This document shows, piece after piece, positions 35,090 through 43,483 of a stretch of 64,000 nucleotides of DNA (its first letter is position 1; each line of letters opens with the position of its first letter). Source of the DNA: Persicitalea sp963803495 (GTDB lineage: Bacteria > Bacteroidota > Bacteroidia > Cytophagales > Spirosomataceae); assembly GCA_963803495.1 (NCBI GenBank), contig CAWDMP010000002.1, positions 248,001 to 312,000 of the forward strand. The letters are read 5' to 3'. Both the position numbers and the translations under genes were made by a program. The notes below the pieces were generated by a model. It saw nothing but the letters and a program-made list of their open reading frames with translations, searched no databases and was not told the DNA's origin.

Positions 35090-37492
35090 ATGACAAAGTG
35101 GGGCATAAGGGTATTCGGACTATGGGCCATCGGGCTGATTCTATTGATAGCACCGGTCCGGGCATCGCACGTCATAGGCGGCAATATCGAGCTTACCCCC
35201 AAGCCGGGCAGCAATGGTATCTACTCCGTGTGCGTGGTGCTTTACTACGACGCCAACAGCGTCGACCCCAACGCCGACCAGTCCGAGATTACCGTTTCCT
35301 TTTTCCGCAAGCGCGACAACGTCCGCCTCAACGACTTGCGCCTCAAGCGCGTCAGTAAACAACCACTCCCCTTCTCCAACCCCGGCTGCGCCGCAGCCCG
35401 CAATCTCGAAATCAACGTCGTCAGGTTTTGCGCCGATATTCAACTGTCTCCTGGCCAATACAACGATCAGGGCGGCTACTACGTGAGCTGGGAGCGCTGC
35501 TGCCGTACCGCCGACATCGGCAACCTCACCAATCCCGGCACTTCCTCACTAGTACTCTACGCCGAATTTCCACCTGTTTCAACCGAAAACCGCTCCCCGG
35601 TCTTCCAAGCAGCCAATGGCGAGATACTTTGTCGCGACACACCCTACACCTTTGCTTCCGGCGCTACCGATCCCGACGGCGACGAGCTGCGCTACCGGCT
35701 CGAGACGCCATTTACCAGCACGCGCCAGCCTGTTGGGATCGACCCGCTAGCCCCCTCCACACCGGGTCCCTACCCCAAAAACGAGTGGGCCGCGGGCTAC
35801 GGGCCTACCAATCCCCTACCGAGCAATCCCGTGTTCCGGCTCGATCCGCGTACGGGCAGCATCAGCCTCAAGCCCTCCGAAGTGGGTTTGTTTGCCTACA
35901 GGATCGTGGTCGAGGAGTACCGCAGGGGGCGCAAGATCGGGGAAGTACACCGCGACTATCAGCTTCTGGTGGTCGATTGCAGTACGGACAATCCGCCCCC
36001 GGTAGCCATTGCCAACGCCAATTTTCCGCCCGGCGCCACGATCGCCGAGGGCGATACGCTCATCGAGGTAGGTATGTGCCGGGGCGATACGCTCTCGCTC
36101 AGCGCCGAGGCCAATGCTCAGTTCGCCTACCAATGGCAGCGCAACGGGACCAACATCGCGGGAGCCAACGGTCCTGCCATCCTCATCAGTCAGGAGGGAG
36201 TCTACAACGTAGTGAAGACCTATGCCGACCGCTGCGGCAACGCCCGGACATTGGGTGAGAAATTTGGGGTGAAGTACCGATCGCAGGACAAAGTCGAGAT
36301 CACGCCGGGCCCGCAAGCCAGCGTCTGCGAAGGTACCCCGCTGGAACTAAGCGTCAATGTGGGCGGCACGGGCTGGACTTTCGCCTGGCAGAAAGACGGG
36401 CAAGTTCTATCGGGTGCCAGTCTTGGCCGGTTGACCGGAGTACGTGAAGCCGGCGTGTACGTAATCCGGGCCGCCAACGCCGTCACGCGTTGCGTCAGCA
36501 CCGATACCGTGCGGGTAAGCCTTAACGAACGCCCCCCCGCCAAGATTACGGTGTCTGATAAAACGTTTTGCACGGGCGATTCGCTACTGCTCGAAGCGAA
36601 TAGCGGTACTAACTACCGCTATGTGTGGTTTAAAGATAACATCCCCCTCCCTCGCCCGTTTGGCGCAATCAATAGCATAAAAACGGCTGGGGCCTACGCC
36701 GTCTCCGTCACCGATACGCTCACCGGATGCGTACTCAGGTCGGACACGGTTCGCATCACGGCCAAAGAGAGGCCCGAAGTGGTTTTCGATTCCATCCCGC
36801 TTCTCTGTGGCCAGGCCGATGCGCGCCTGTCGCTGGTAGCCTCTCCGGCCGGTGGTGCTTTCTCGGGTGAAGGCGTGGACGGCACGACTTTCGATGCGCG
36901 CAAGGCAGGCCTGGGCAGCCGGGAGATCCTGTACACCTACGTCGCTCCCAACGGTTGCCGCGCCCTGGCCCGGCGCACGGCGACGGTCACCCCGTCACCG
37001 AGGGCCTTCGTGAGTGGTCGGAAGGTGATCCTGGCGGGCGACAGCGTCCTACTGAAAACGTCGGTGACGGATGGAGCCGTCTACACCTGGTCGCCACCCG
37101 AAGGATTGAGCGATCCTACGGTGGCACAGCCAGTCGCCTCGCCCGAACAAACCACTACCTATCGGCTCCGGGTGACCTCGGCCGGGGGGTGTTTTTCGGA
37201 AAGTGAAATAGTAGTGGAAGTACTGCCGCCCGTAAAAATTCCGAACGGCTTTACGCCCAACGGAGACGGGGCCAACGATACTTGGGAGATAGAAAACAGC
37301 GCCGCCTATCCCGACGCCGAAGTGACGATTTTCAACCGTTGGGGCGACAAAGTTTTCGCCGCCAAAGGCTACGACCCCGCCTGGGACGGGCGGTTCAACA
37401 ATGCGGTGCTACCCGCCGCCACCTATTACTACGTGATCAAACTCCATCCCGACCTCCCCGTCCGAAGTGGCAGCGTGACGATATTTAAGTAA
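35090..37492 (+). CDS. Secreted multidomain protein with gliding-motility-associated C-terminal (type IX) domain
   Basis: An 800-residue secreted protein. A signal peptide (about residues 1-26, ending RAS) precedes a region with YYVSWERCCRT near 130 and several Ig- or PKD-like beta domains. One spans about 325-410 with AYQWQRNGTNIAG; others begin near 420 and 510. The last 85 residues (PNGFTPNGDGANDTWEIEN to SGSVTIFK) form the gliding motility-associated C-terminal domain, TIGR04131-like, which is recognised by the type IX system for export and surface anchoring. It is probably an adhesin or structural surface protein. Its ATG at 35090 lies 160 bases from the divergent acyl-CoA dehydrogenase start. 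Confidence 0.85.
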   Translation: MTKWGIRVFGLWAIGLILLIAPVRASHVIGGNIELTPKPGSNGIYSVCVVLYYDANSVDPNADQSEITVSFFRKRDNVRLNDLRLKRVSKQPLPFSNPGCAAARNLEINVVRFCADIQLSPGQYNDQGGYYVSWERCCRTADIGNLTNPGTSSLVLYAEFPPVSTENRSPVFQAANGEILCRDTPYTFASGATDPDGDELRYRLETPFTSTRQPVGIDPLAPSTPGPYPKNEWAAGYGPTNPLPSNPVFRLDPRTGSISLKPSEVGLFAYRIVVEEYRRGRKIGEVHRDYQLLVVDCSTDNPPPVAIANANFPPGATIAEGDTLIEVGMCRGDTLSLSAEANAQFAYQWQRNGTNIAGANGPAILISQEGVYNVVKTYADRCGNARTLGEKFGVKYRSQDKVEITPGPQASVCEGTPLELSVNVGGTGWTFAWQKDGQVLSGASLGRLTGVREAGVYVIRAANAVTRCVSTDTVRVSLNERPPAKITVSDKTFCTGDSLLLEANSGTNYRYVWFKDNIPLPRPFGAINSIKTAGAYAVSVTDTLTGCVLRSDTVRITAKERPEVVFDSIPLLCGQADARLSLVASPAGGAFSGEGVDGTTFDARKAGLGSREILYTYVAPNGCRALARRTATVTPSPRAFVSGRKVILAGDSVLLKTSVTDGAVYTWSPPEGLSDPTVAQPVASPEQTTTYRLRVTSAGGCFSESEIVVEVLPPVKIPNGFTPNGDGANDTWEIENSAAYPDAEVTIFNRWGDKVFAAKGYDPAWDGRFNNAVLPAATYYYVIKLHPDLPVRSGSVTIFK

Positions 37493-37496
37493 TGGA

Positions 37497-37558
37497 TAAT
37501 TGACAATGTTCTATCGCAATGGCCATTATCCACTGTCCACTGTCCATTATCCATTAAA
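37497..37558. repeat. CCATTATCC / CCACTGTCC heptamer array
   Basis: Units of the forms CCATTAT and CCACTGT alternate in the short gap between the adhesin and NifU-like genes. It belongs to the same repeat type as 15192-15222. Confidence 0.5.
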
Positions 37559-38155
37559 TTAAACTCCCTCCGCCACGACCGTCTTGACGCCGGGTACCAT
37601 GCGGGTGAGCAGGTTCTCGATGCCGGCTTTGAGGGTGAGGGTCGAGGAGGGGCAGCCGCTGCACGAGCCTTGCAGCAGTACTTTCACCGCGCCCGATTCC
37701 TGATCGAACGAGTGGAAATTGATCGCGCCCCCGTCGGATTCCACCGCCGGGCGTACGTACTGATCTAGCGCGGCCTTTATTTGCTGCACCGCTGGGGTGT
37801 CGTTCTCGTCGACGATGAGGGTATTGTTCTCGATGGTTTTTGGCTCGAAGACGGGCTGGTTTTCTTCAAAATATATTTTTAGAAAACTTTTGGTATCCCC
37901 CAGTACTTCTTCCCAGGCACTGGCGTCGTCTTTGGTAACGGTGATGAAGTTGCTGGCGATAAATACCCGCTGGACGTGCGGAAACTGAAAAAGGTCAGCC
38001 GCCAGGGGTGAGACGTTGCCTTCTTCCAGCGCGGCCTCCTTGGATGGGTAGTCGAACGAAAGTCCGTCGGGCACCAACTCGAAATTCAGAACGAACTTCA
38101 TGGAGTTGGGATTCGGACTCAATTCGGTATAGATATAAACGGGACGATTTAACAT
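37559..38155 (-). CDS. NifU-like Fe-S cluster scaffold protein
   Basis: A 198-residue protein with an N-terminal Nfu_N domain (TELSPNPNSMKFVLN near residue 15) and a C-terminal NifU-like domain. The latter contains DQYVRPAVESDGGAINF near 130 and the cluster-binding CxxC in GSCSGCPSSTLTLKAGI near residue 163. It would carry a [4Fe-4S] cluster between subunits and deliver it to apoproteins, similar to human NFU1 and bacterial NfuA without the thioredoxin-like extension. The ATG at 38155 starts just before YIYTELSPNPNS. It lies downstream of rpmA, separated by a hairpin terminator. Confidence 0.9.
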   Translation of the reverse strand: MLNRPVYIYTELSPNPNSMKFVLNFELVPDGLSFDYPSKEAALEEGNVSPLAADLFQFPHVQRVFIASNFITVTKDDASAWEEVLGDTKSFLKIYFEENQPVFEPKTIENNTLIVDENDTPAVQQIKAALDQYVRPAVESDGGAINFHSFDQESGAVKVLLQGSCSGCPSSTLTLKAGIENLLTRMVPGVKTVVAEGV

Positions 38156-38251
38156 AAGTAGTTGACGATTGATAGTTGAGAATTGAAAATGCTTTTACTA
38201 CTGCATTGCTTCCAGAACAAAGTACTTTCTGTATTGGTTTGCCAACGCGGA

Positions 38252-38280
38252 AAGCCCGGCGGATTTGGTCCGCCGGGCTT
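38252..38280 (-). terminator. Hairpin after rpmA
   Basis: AAGCCCGGCGGA (38252-38263) pairs perfectly with TCCGCCGGGCTT (38269-38280), a 12-bp stem with a 5-base loop, beginning 31 bases after the rpmA stop. The trailing T run is short, so termination may be partial. Confidence 0.65.
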
Positions 38281-38310
38281 CTGCTTTTCGGTACGTCGTT
38301 TCGCTTTGGC

Positions 38311-38604
38311 TTATGCCTCGACCATTGCGGGGGCGCTTTCGGCCTCGACCGCGATGGGCTCGATGGAAACGTACGATTTCTTGTTGGCTTTTTTCTTGAA
38401 AACCACGTGGCCCTCTACCAACGCAAACAGCGTGTGGTCACGACCCAGGCCTACGTTTGCGCCGGGGTTGTGCTTGGTGCCCCGCTGACGCACGATGATG
38501 CTGCCCGCCTTCGCGTGCTCGCCTCCGAATAATTTCACGCCCAGGTAGTTGGGATTCGAATCCCGTCCGTTCCTGGAACTACCTACTCCTTTCTTGTGTG
38601 CCAT
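38311..38604 (-). CDS. rpmA: 50S ribosomal protein L27
   Basis: A 97-residue ribosomal protein L27, near the peptidyl transferase centre. It opens with MAHKKGVGSSRNGRDSNPNY and contains LGVKLFGGEHAKAGSIIVRQ and GANVGLGRDHTLFALVEG. The last ten residues or so are the extra tail common in Bacteroidota. There is no N-terminal cleavable extension of the Firmicutes type. It follows rplU in the usual rplU-rpmA order, with a gap of 104 bases that contains a perfect inverted repeat. Confidence 0.98.
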   Translation of the reverse strand: MAHKKGVGSSRNGRDSNPNYLGVKLFGGEHAKAGSIIVRQRGTKHNPGANVGLGRDHTLFALVEGHVVFKKKANKKSYVSIEPIAVEAESAPAMVEA

Positions 38605-38616
38605 AATTTATATATT

Positions 38617-38695
38617 AATGATAGAATGAGCGAATGAATGAATGAATGATAGAATATGAAAATATGCGTAAGCAACATTCGCTCATTCTATCATT
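38617..38695. repeat. 20-bp perfect inverted repeat between rplU and rpmA
   Basis: A 20-base arm (38617-38636) pairs exactly with 38676-38695, enclosing GAATGA-type repeats in a 39-base loop. The arm core is GATAGAATGAGCGAATG. It sits inside the rplU-rpmA transcript and has little chance origin at this length. Confidence 0.75.
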
Positions 38696-38708
38696 CACTC
38701 ATTCAAAA

Positions 38709-39023
38709 TTAAATTAGTATATCGTCAATACGAATTTTGGTCAGGTACTGACGGTGTCCGTTTTTCTTGCGATAGCCCTTACGGCGTTTCTTTTTGAATA
38801 CGATCACCTTCTCCCCTTTCAGGTGTTCCAGGATCGTGACGTTGACAGTGGCTCCGGCCAGGCCGGGGGCGCCAATCTGAACGGCACCTGCTCCGTCGTC
38901 GACGAGCAGGACTTTGTCGAAGGCAAGTGCAGCGTCCACATCCCCTTCAAGCCGGTGCGTGAAGATGGTGCGGCCCTTTTCAACTTTAAATTGCTGACCC
39001 GCGATTTCTACGATTGCGTACAT
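38709..39023 (-). CDS. rplU: 50S ribosomal protein L21
   Basis: A 104-residue ribosomal protein L21 that contacts 23S rRNA. It reads MYAIVEIAGQQFKVEKGRT, then FDKVLLVDDGAG, and ends with the basic segment KKKRRKGYRKKNGHRQYLT typical of L21. Length and order with rpmA are normal. A clear promoter lies 32 bases upstream of its ATG. Confidence 0.98.
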   Translation of the reverse strand: MYAIVEIAGQQFKVEKGRTIFTHRLEGDVDAALAFDKVLLVDDGAGAVQIGAPGLAGATVNVTILEHLKGEKVIVFKKKRRKGYRKKNGHRQYLTKIRIDDILI

Positions 39024-39054
39024 TGTGTTTTGACTATTTTTTTGAAATGAGGGG

Positions 39055-39085
39055 CAAAGATAAGGACTCGTGGCTTAACGCGCAA
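39055..39085 (-). promoter_or_regulatory. Promoter of rplU-rpmA
   Basis: Reading the minus strand: TTG (39085-39083), 20-base spacer, TATCTTTG (39062-39055). This is a full Bacteroidota consensus promoter. Confidence 0.7.
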
Positions 39086-39268
39086 TGAGACTGCCGAATT
39101 ATTCGTGGATAATGGATTAGGAGTACCGAAGTACTCAGGACCACGCTCGCCGCTGTAAATCAGCAATTTCAAAAAACAATCGTTAAATTACAGGAAAATT
39201 AGGATGCCACCGTTTACATTGCATGACTTGCGCTGTCAAAGCGATGGTTTAAAAAAGAATCTTAGATT

Positions 39269-39883
39269 ATGACCCAATATACTCGTGTTCTCCTCCTATG
39301 GCTGAGCAGTGTGGCCTTCACGATAGCCGCGCCCGGTCCCGACTACGATTTGGGCGATACGGTAGCGGAGTTTAGCCTCAAGAACGTCGATGGAAAAATT
39401 GTCTCGCTTTCTGACTTCGCCGCCCAAAAAGGAATCATCGTCGTGTTCACCTGCAACCATTGCCCTTTCACCAAAGCTTACGAAAGCCGCATCGGTGCGC
39501 TGAACGAGCAGTTTTCCGGCCGGGGTTTTCCAGTGATCGCGATCAACCCCAGCGACCCGACCGCCTACACCGACGACACCATCGAGATGATGGGGTACCG
39601 CGCCAAGAGCAAAAGTTTTGCTTATCCTTATCTGGCTGATCCCAATCAGCGCGTGGCCCGGCTGTTTGGCGCTACGCGCACCCCCCAAACCTTCGTACTC
39701 AAAAATGAAGGCGGCCGCTTTGTGGTACGGTACATCGGCACCATCGACGACAACCCCCAGGACCCGGCCAACGTCGCCATACCCTACGTGGCCGACGCCG
39801 TGACCCAGCTGCTGGCCAATCGGCCGGTAACCCTAAGCACCACCAAACCAATTGGTTGTGTGATCAAGTGGAAGGATATGTGA
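39269..39883 (+). CDS. Secreted thioredoxin-fold redoxin (AhpC/TSA-like)
   Basis: A 204-residue thioredoxin-like protein. A short signal peptide (ending IAAPG, about residue 22) is followed by GDTVAEFSLKNVDGKIVSL and the active-site loop VVFTCNHCPFTKAYESRI, with Cys62 and Cys65. The rest follows the peroxiredoxin/TlpA-like fold, and the sequence ends with GCVIKWKDM, a conserved tail of this family. It is probably a periplasmic disulfide reductase or peroxidase-type protein. Its stop codon is only five bases from the stop of the convergent VCBS-repeat gene. Confidence 0.85.
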   Translation: MTQYTRVLLLWLSSVAFTIAAPGPDYDLGDTVAEFSLKNVDGKIVSLSDFAAQKGIIVVFTCNHCPFTKAYESRIGALNEQFSGRGFPVIAINPSDPTAYTDDTIEMMGYRAKSKSFAYPYLADPNQRVARLFGATRTPQTFVLKNEGGRFVVRYIGTIDDNPQDPANVAIPYVADAVTQLLANRPVTLSTTKPIGCVIKWKDM

Positions 39884-39888
39884 GCAAG

Positions 39889-42800
39889 TCATTTCAGCCG
39901 GTATGCTCGTACAGCTTCTTGATTGATTCCAAAAATAACCCGATCGACCAGCGATAGTATACTTCGCACATCGCCCTTCACGGCCAGGCCCGATTGCTTC
40001 TGCGAAACAGCCACGAAGCCGCCCCGGCCATCCCCCTGCAGCAACAGGCCATAACCAGCATCGTACTTCCCCAGCCGAAGTCTTCCCTGGCTGATGTTTC
40101 CGGCGAGTAGCAGGTCCTTTTTTCCATCCTTATTGTAATCAAGTACCGTGACCGCAAACACGGGCGAGAACTGCGCCTGAACGGGTAGTACCCCCTTTTT
40201 GAATTGCTTACCAGTGTTGATAAAACAGCTTGTACCTAACTCGTTGGCGGATAGTTTAAGGGCATCGTTGAGTTCGTTGCCCTTAAAAAGTGATTCCATT
40301 GTCACATCGGCGTAGCTGTTGTAGTCGGGAAAGCGGCTACCCATCCCGCTCATTTGCATCACGAGCTCATCGCGGGTAATGTAGGGATAGTGCGTCCCTT
40401 GAATATAGGTACCCAGAATGGGGTCGATGGTACCATTGCCGTCAAAATCCTTGGCGTACAGGGTGGCGGGTTCCTTATCGCTGGCTTTGATCTGGGAATT
40501 TGTGCCCTGATTACCTGCTATCAAATCGGGCTTACCGTCGCCGTTGAGGTCTTCGATGAGCAGCGTGTTCCACCATCCGCTGTATTCCCGGGTAAAGTAA
40601 TCGCTGGTACGGTCGATTAGTTTGCCGTTTTCGGATGCGTATACCATAACCGGCATCCACTCGCCCACCAGCACGAGTTCGGCTTTGCCGTCGCCGTCCA
40701 GGTCGGCCGTGGCGGCATCGGTTACCATACCGACGTGGGACAATTCGGGTGCCAAGGCGGCCGTTCGGTTGGTGAAATTGCCTTTTCCATCGTTGACCAA
40801 AAGGTAGCTTTCCGGTAGCTCCGGGTAGCGGCCCGGTACCAGCCGCCCGCCCACGAAAAGATCGGGCTTGCCATCGCCGGTAAAATCGCCCGCACAGACG
40901 GCACCAGTACTGGTGAGCATAGCTGGCAAAGCGCTGGTAACTGGTGAGAAATTGCCTTTCCCATCATTCAAGTACAGTTTGTCCTGGAAGCGGATGTCGC
41001 CCGGCGCGAAATCGGCGTAGCCGCCGTTGGCGACGTAAAGATCCGGCGCGCCGTCGCCGTTGGCGTCGAAGAAGACGGCGTCCGTCACCTGGCTGGCGGC
41101 ATCGGCGGCGAAGGCAGGTACTGCTTTTTTATCAAAACCTACTCCTTTTTTTTGCAAAAATAACTCACTGGATTGGCCCTTGCCTCCGCCGACAAACACA
41201 TCGTCCAGCCCATCGCCATTCACATCGGCTTTGGCCAGGCAGGGACCCGCAAATGAAAGCGGATTGACCAGCAGTGGCTGCCGGTAGAAGTCGTTGACTT
41301 CCAATCGAGCCTCTTGGTAGGCAATCGGTGAGCGAACTTCTTCGAAGAGCGTAGGCACCTTCCCTTCCCATTTGAAGTTCAGACTGGCGTCAGTCTCCGA
41401 TACTACCAATAGTTGGTCGATCGCGGGCGCGACCAGTACCTGCATCTTGCCCGTCGGCCACACCACACGGAGCGAATCTACCCCCGTACTTTTTCCCAAA
41501 CCAAAGTGCAAAACCGGCGATACACTCGATTGGTACCCCCGGGTGGGCATTTGTTCGAGGTACTGCGCTTGCCCGCCAGCGTACAAGGTCAACTGCGCGC
41601 CGATGCCCTGAGTATTGGCTCCCTTGCCGTTGGTTTTTACTTTTAGAAAATGGTTTTTGCTTAAGATATTCGCCTGATTTTGATAAATGAAGGCAGGCAG
41701 ATTCACATTGTTGACGATCAGATCCAGGTCGCCGTCATTATCCAAATCCGCGTAAGCCGCGCCGTTGCTGTTGGACGGCCGGTCGAGGCCCCAGGCGCGG
41801 GTAACATTCTTGAATTGCAGGTCTTGCCCGTTCTCAAAGGCATAGTTGGTCAGGTTGGAGGAGGGAATTTCATAAACCAGTTTGAGTACATCGGCGCGCT
41901 GAATACCGCCCTGCTGATTTTGCACGTAGTCGCTCATGTGCTTCAGGAAATCCATGTTGGTATAATCACGAAGGTAGCCGTTGGTGATGTGCAGATCCTT
42001 CCAGCCGTTGTTGTCGAAGTCAGCGAACAGCGCCGACCAACTCCAATCGGTATTGGACAGCCCGGCCAGTTGACCGATTTCCTGAAATTGACCGTTGCCG
42101 TCGTTGACTTGCAACATATTGCGCATGTATTGGTGGTGAAAGCCCAGCCGCACGTTGAGGTCGAACTTTTGGTAGTTGTCGGGGGCCATCAGCAATTTCT
42201 GGCGGCGGTTGCTTTCGGGTAGCATGTCCAGCGTCAGCAGGTCGGGCCGGGTGTCGTTGTTAATGTCAGCCACGTCGCTGCCCATCGAAAAGTGCGAGGT
42301 ATGGCCCATGCGGCTACCGAGTTGATCCTGGAAGCCACCTTTCTTATTGTTGATATAAAGATAATCAGGTACCTGGTAGTCGTTCGAGACGTAGAGGTCC
42401 GGCCAGCCGTCGCCGTCGACATCGGCCACGCCCGCCCCCAGGCCGTACGACAGCGCCGAGCTTTGCAGTCCCGCCGCGCGGGTTACGTCTTTGAATTTGT
42501 TGTTGTCGTTGCGAAAGAGCCGCATCCCGTGCATCGGGTCGTCTTTTTTCAGGAGTTCGGCAGTACCCAATTCATTTAATACGGGCAGGGATTTGGGATT
42601 GTGGTTGAGCAGGAACATATCCAGGTCGCCATCCTTGTCGTAATCGAAGAAAGTGGCCTGGGTACTTGTCCCTTCGCTCGCCAGGCCGTATTCAGTGGCC
42701 ATTTCAGCGAATTTTGGTACGCCCTGGGCATCATTTCCCTGGTTGATGTAAAGTTCGTTGCGCCGTTTTTCGGGCAGAAGATTCCCCGAGTAGCAGATGT

Positions 42801-43212
42801 AGAGGTCCAACTTCCCGTCGCCATCCACATCCGCCATCGAGACGCCCGTTTTCCAACTATTTTCGCGGCCTGCTACCCCTGCCGACGCAGTTGCGTCAGT
42901 GAATTTTAACGGTGCGCCGTCGCGACTTTCTTTATTAATGTAAAGTCGGTTGGGCACCTGATTGCCCGAAAAATAAATATCGTCCAGCCCGTCGCCATTG
43001 AGGTCGCCCACGGCCACGCCGCCACCGTTATAAAAGTACTCGTACATCAACACGTTACCGTTTAGGCTTTCGGTGAGCGTATTCTCGAAGGCGACGCCCG
43101 TTTGTTCGGGGGTCAGGAGGGTAAAGAGCGGGTTCTCCGGGGCGGCGTCTTCTTTCTCGTCGGTCTGTTTCTGGCAGCCAGCTAGTAGTACCACACTTAG
43201 AAACACTGCCAT
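39889..43212 (-). CDS. FG-GAP/VCBS-repeat ASPIC/UnbV lipoprotein
   Basis: A lipoprotein of 1107 residues if started at ATG 43212; an ATG further upstream gives an extra 48 residues without a signal. The signal MAVFLSVVLLAGCQKQ places lipid at Cys13. At least seven calcium-binding FG-GAP-type repeats follow, for example DLNGDGLDDIYFSGN and DVDGDGKLDLYICYSG, then an ASPIC/UnbV domain (about 560-640) with GYQSSVSPVLHFGLG, then more repeats. The fold is a beta-propeller; homologues of CRTAC1 type are often encoded beside SusCD pairs in Bacteroidota. It lies 270 bases downstream of the SusD gene of pair 2 on the same strand, past a terminator-like hairpin, so it may act with that system as a surface binding protein. 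Confidence 0.85.
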   Translation of the reverse strand: MAVFLSVVLLAGCQKQTDEKEDAAPENPLFTLLTPEQTGVAFENTLTESLNGNVLMYEYFYNGGGVAVGDLNGDGLDDIYFSGNQVPNRLYINKESRDGAPLKFTDATASAGVAGRENSWKTGVSMADVDGDGKLDLYICYSGNLLPEKRRNELYINQGNDAQGVPKFAEMATEYGLASEGTSTQATFFDYDKDGDLDMFLLNHNPKSLPVLNELGTAELLKKDDPMHGMRLFRNDNNKFKDVTRAAGLQSSALSYGLGAGVADVDGDGWPDLYVSNDYQVPDYLYINNKKGGFQDQLGSRMGHTSHFSMGSDVADINNDTRPDLLTLDMLPESNRRQKLLMAPDNYQKFDLNVRLGFHHQYMRNMLQVNDGNGQFQEIGQLAGLSNTDWSWSALFADFDNNGWKDLHITNGYLRDYTNMDFLKHMSDYVQNQQGGIQRADVLKLVYEIPSSNLTNYAFENGQDLQFKNVTRAWGLDRPSNSNGAAYADLDNDGDLDLIVNNVNLPAFIYQNQANILSKNHFLKVKTNGKGANTQGIGAQLTLYAGGQAQYLEQMPTRGYQSSVSPVLHFGLGKSTGVDSLRVVWPTGKMQVLVAPAIDQLLVVSETDASLNFKWEGKVPTLFEEVRSPIAYQEARLEVNDFYRQPLLVNPLSFAGPCLAKADVNGDGLDDVFVGGGKGQSSELFLQKKGVGFDKKAVPAFAADAASQVTDAVFFDANGDGAPDLYVANGGYADFAPGDIRFQDKLYLNDGKGNFSPVTSALPAMLTSTGAVCAGDFTGDGKPDLFVGGRLVPGRYPELPESYLLVNDGKGNFTNRTAALAPELSHVGMVTDAATADLDGDGKAELVLVGEWMPVMVYASENGKLIDRTSDYFTREYSGWWNTLLIEDLNGDGKPDLIAGNQGTNSQIKASDKEPATLYAKDFDGNGTIDPILGTYIQGTHYPYITRDELVMQMSGMGSRFPDYNSYADVTMESLFKGNELNDALKLSANELGTSCFINTGKQFKKGVLPVQAQFSPVFAVTVLDYNKDGKKDLLLAGNISQGRLRLGKYDAGYGLLLQGDGRGGFVAVSQKQSGLAVKGDVRSILSLVDRVIFGINQEAVRAYRLK

Positions 43213-43250
43213 ACCTCGGCTTGAATACGACCTTATCGATATTTTATCGG

Positions 43251-43337
43251 CCGTTCCTACGGAACTTGGTACGGCCGGGTGTCTTTTGTCCCCCCGGTTA
43301 AAACCGGGGGCTATCGTGTTGTCCATCCCTACGGGAT
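43251..43337. repeat. REP-like palindrome cluster
   Basis: Three short palindromes in tandem: GTTCC-TAC-GGAAC (43253-43265), CCCCCGGTT-AA-AACCGGGGG (43291-43310) and ATCCC-TAC-GGGAT (43325-43337). The two flanking palindromes share the TAC loop. This resembles REP-type extragenic elements. No transposase of the matching kind is in the window. Confidence 0.65.
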
Positions 43338-43419
43338 TCAATGATATGCCTGACATTAAAAATAAATGCGGTTGAATTCCAACTTTACAGAAAAACTACT
43401 ATCCCCAAAAACGTAAAAA

Positions 43420-43452
43420 GAATCCGGGCCGACAAATTGCCGACCCGGATTC
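43420..43452 (-). terminator. Terminator of the SusCD pair 2 operon
   Basis: GAATCCGGG (43420-43428) pairs with CCCGGATTC (43444-43452), with a further CG/CG pair inside. On the minus strand a T-rich stretch follows. It lies 32 bases beyond the SusD stop. Confidence 0.7.
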
Positions 43453-43483
43453 CTGCATAGGCCAAGAATCGCCATTCCGTCGC

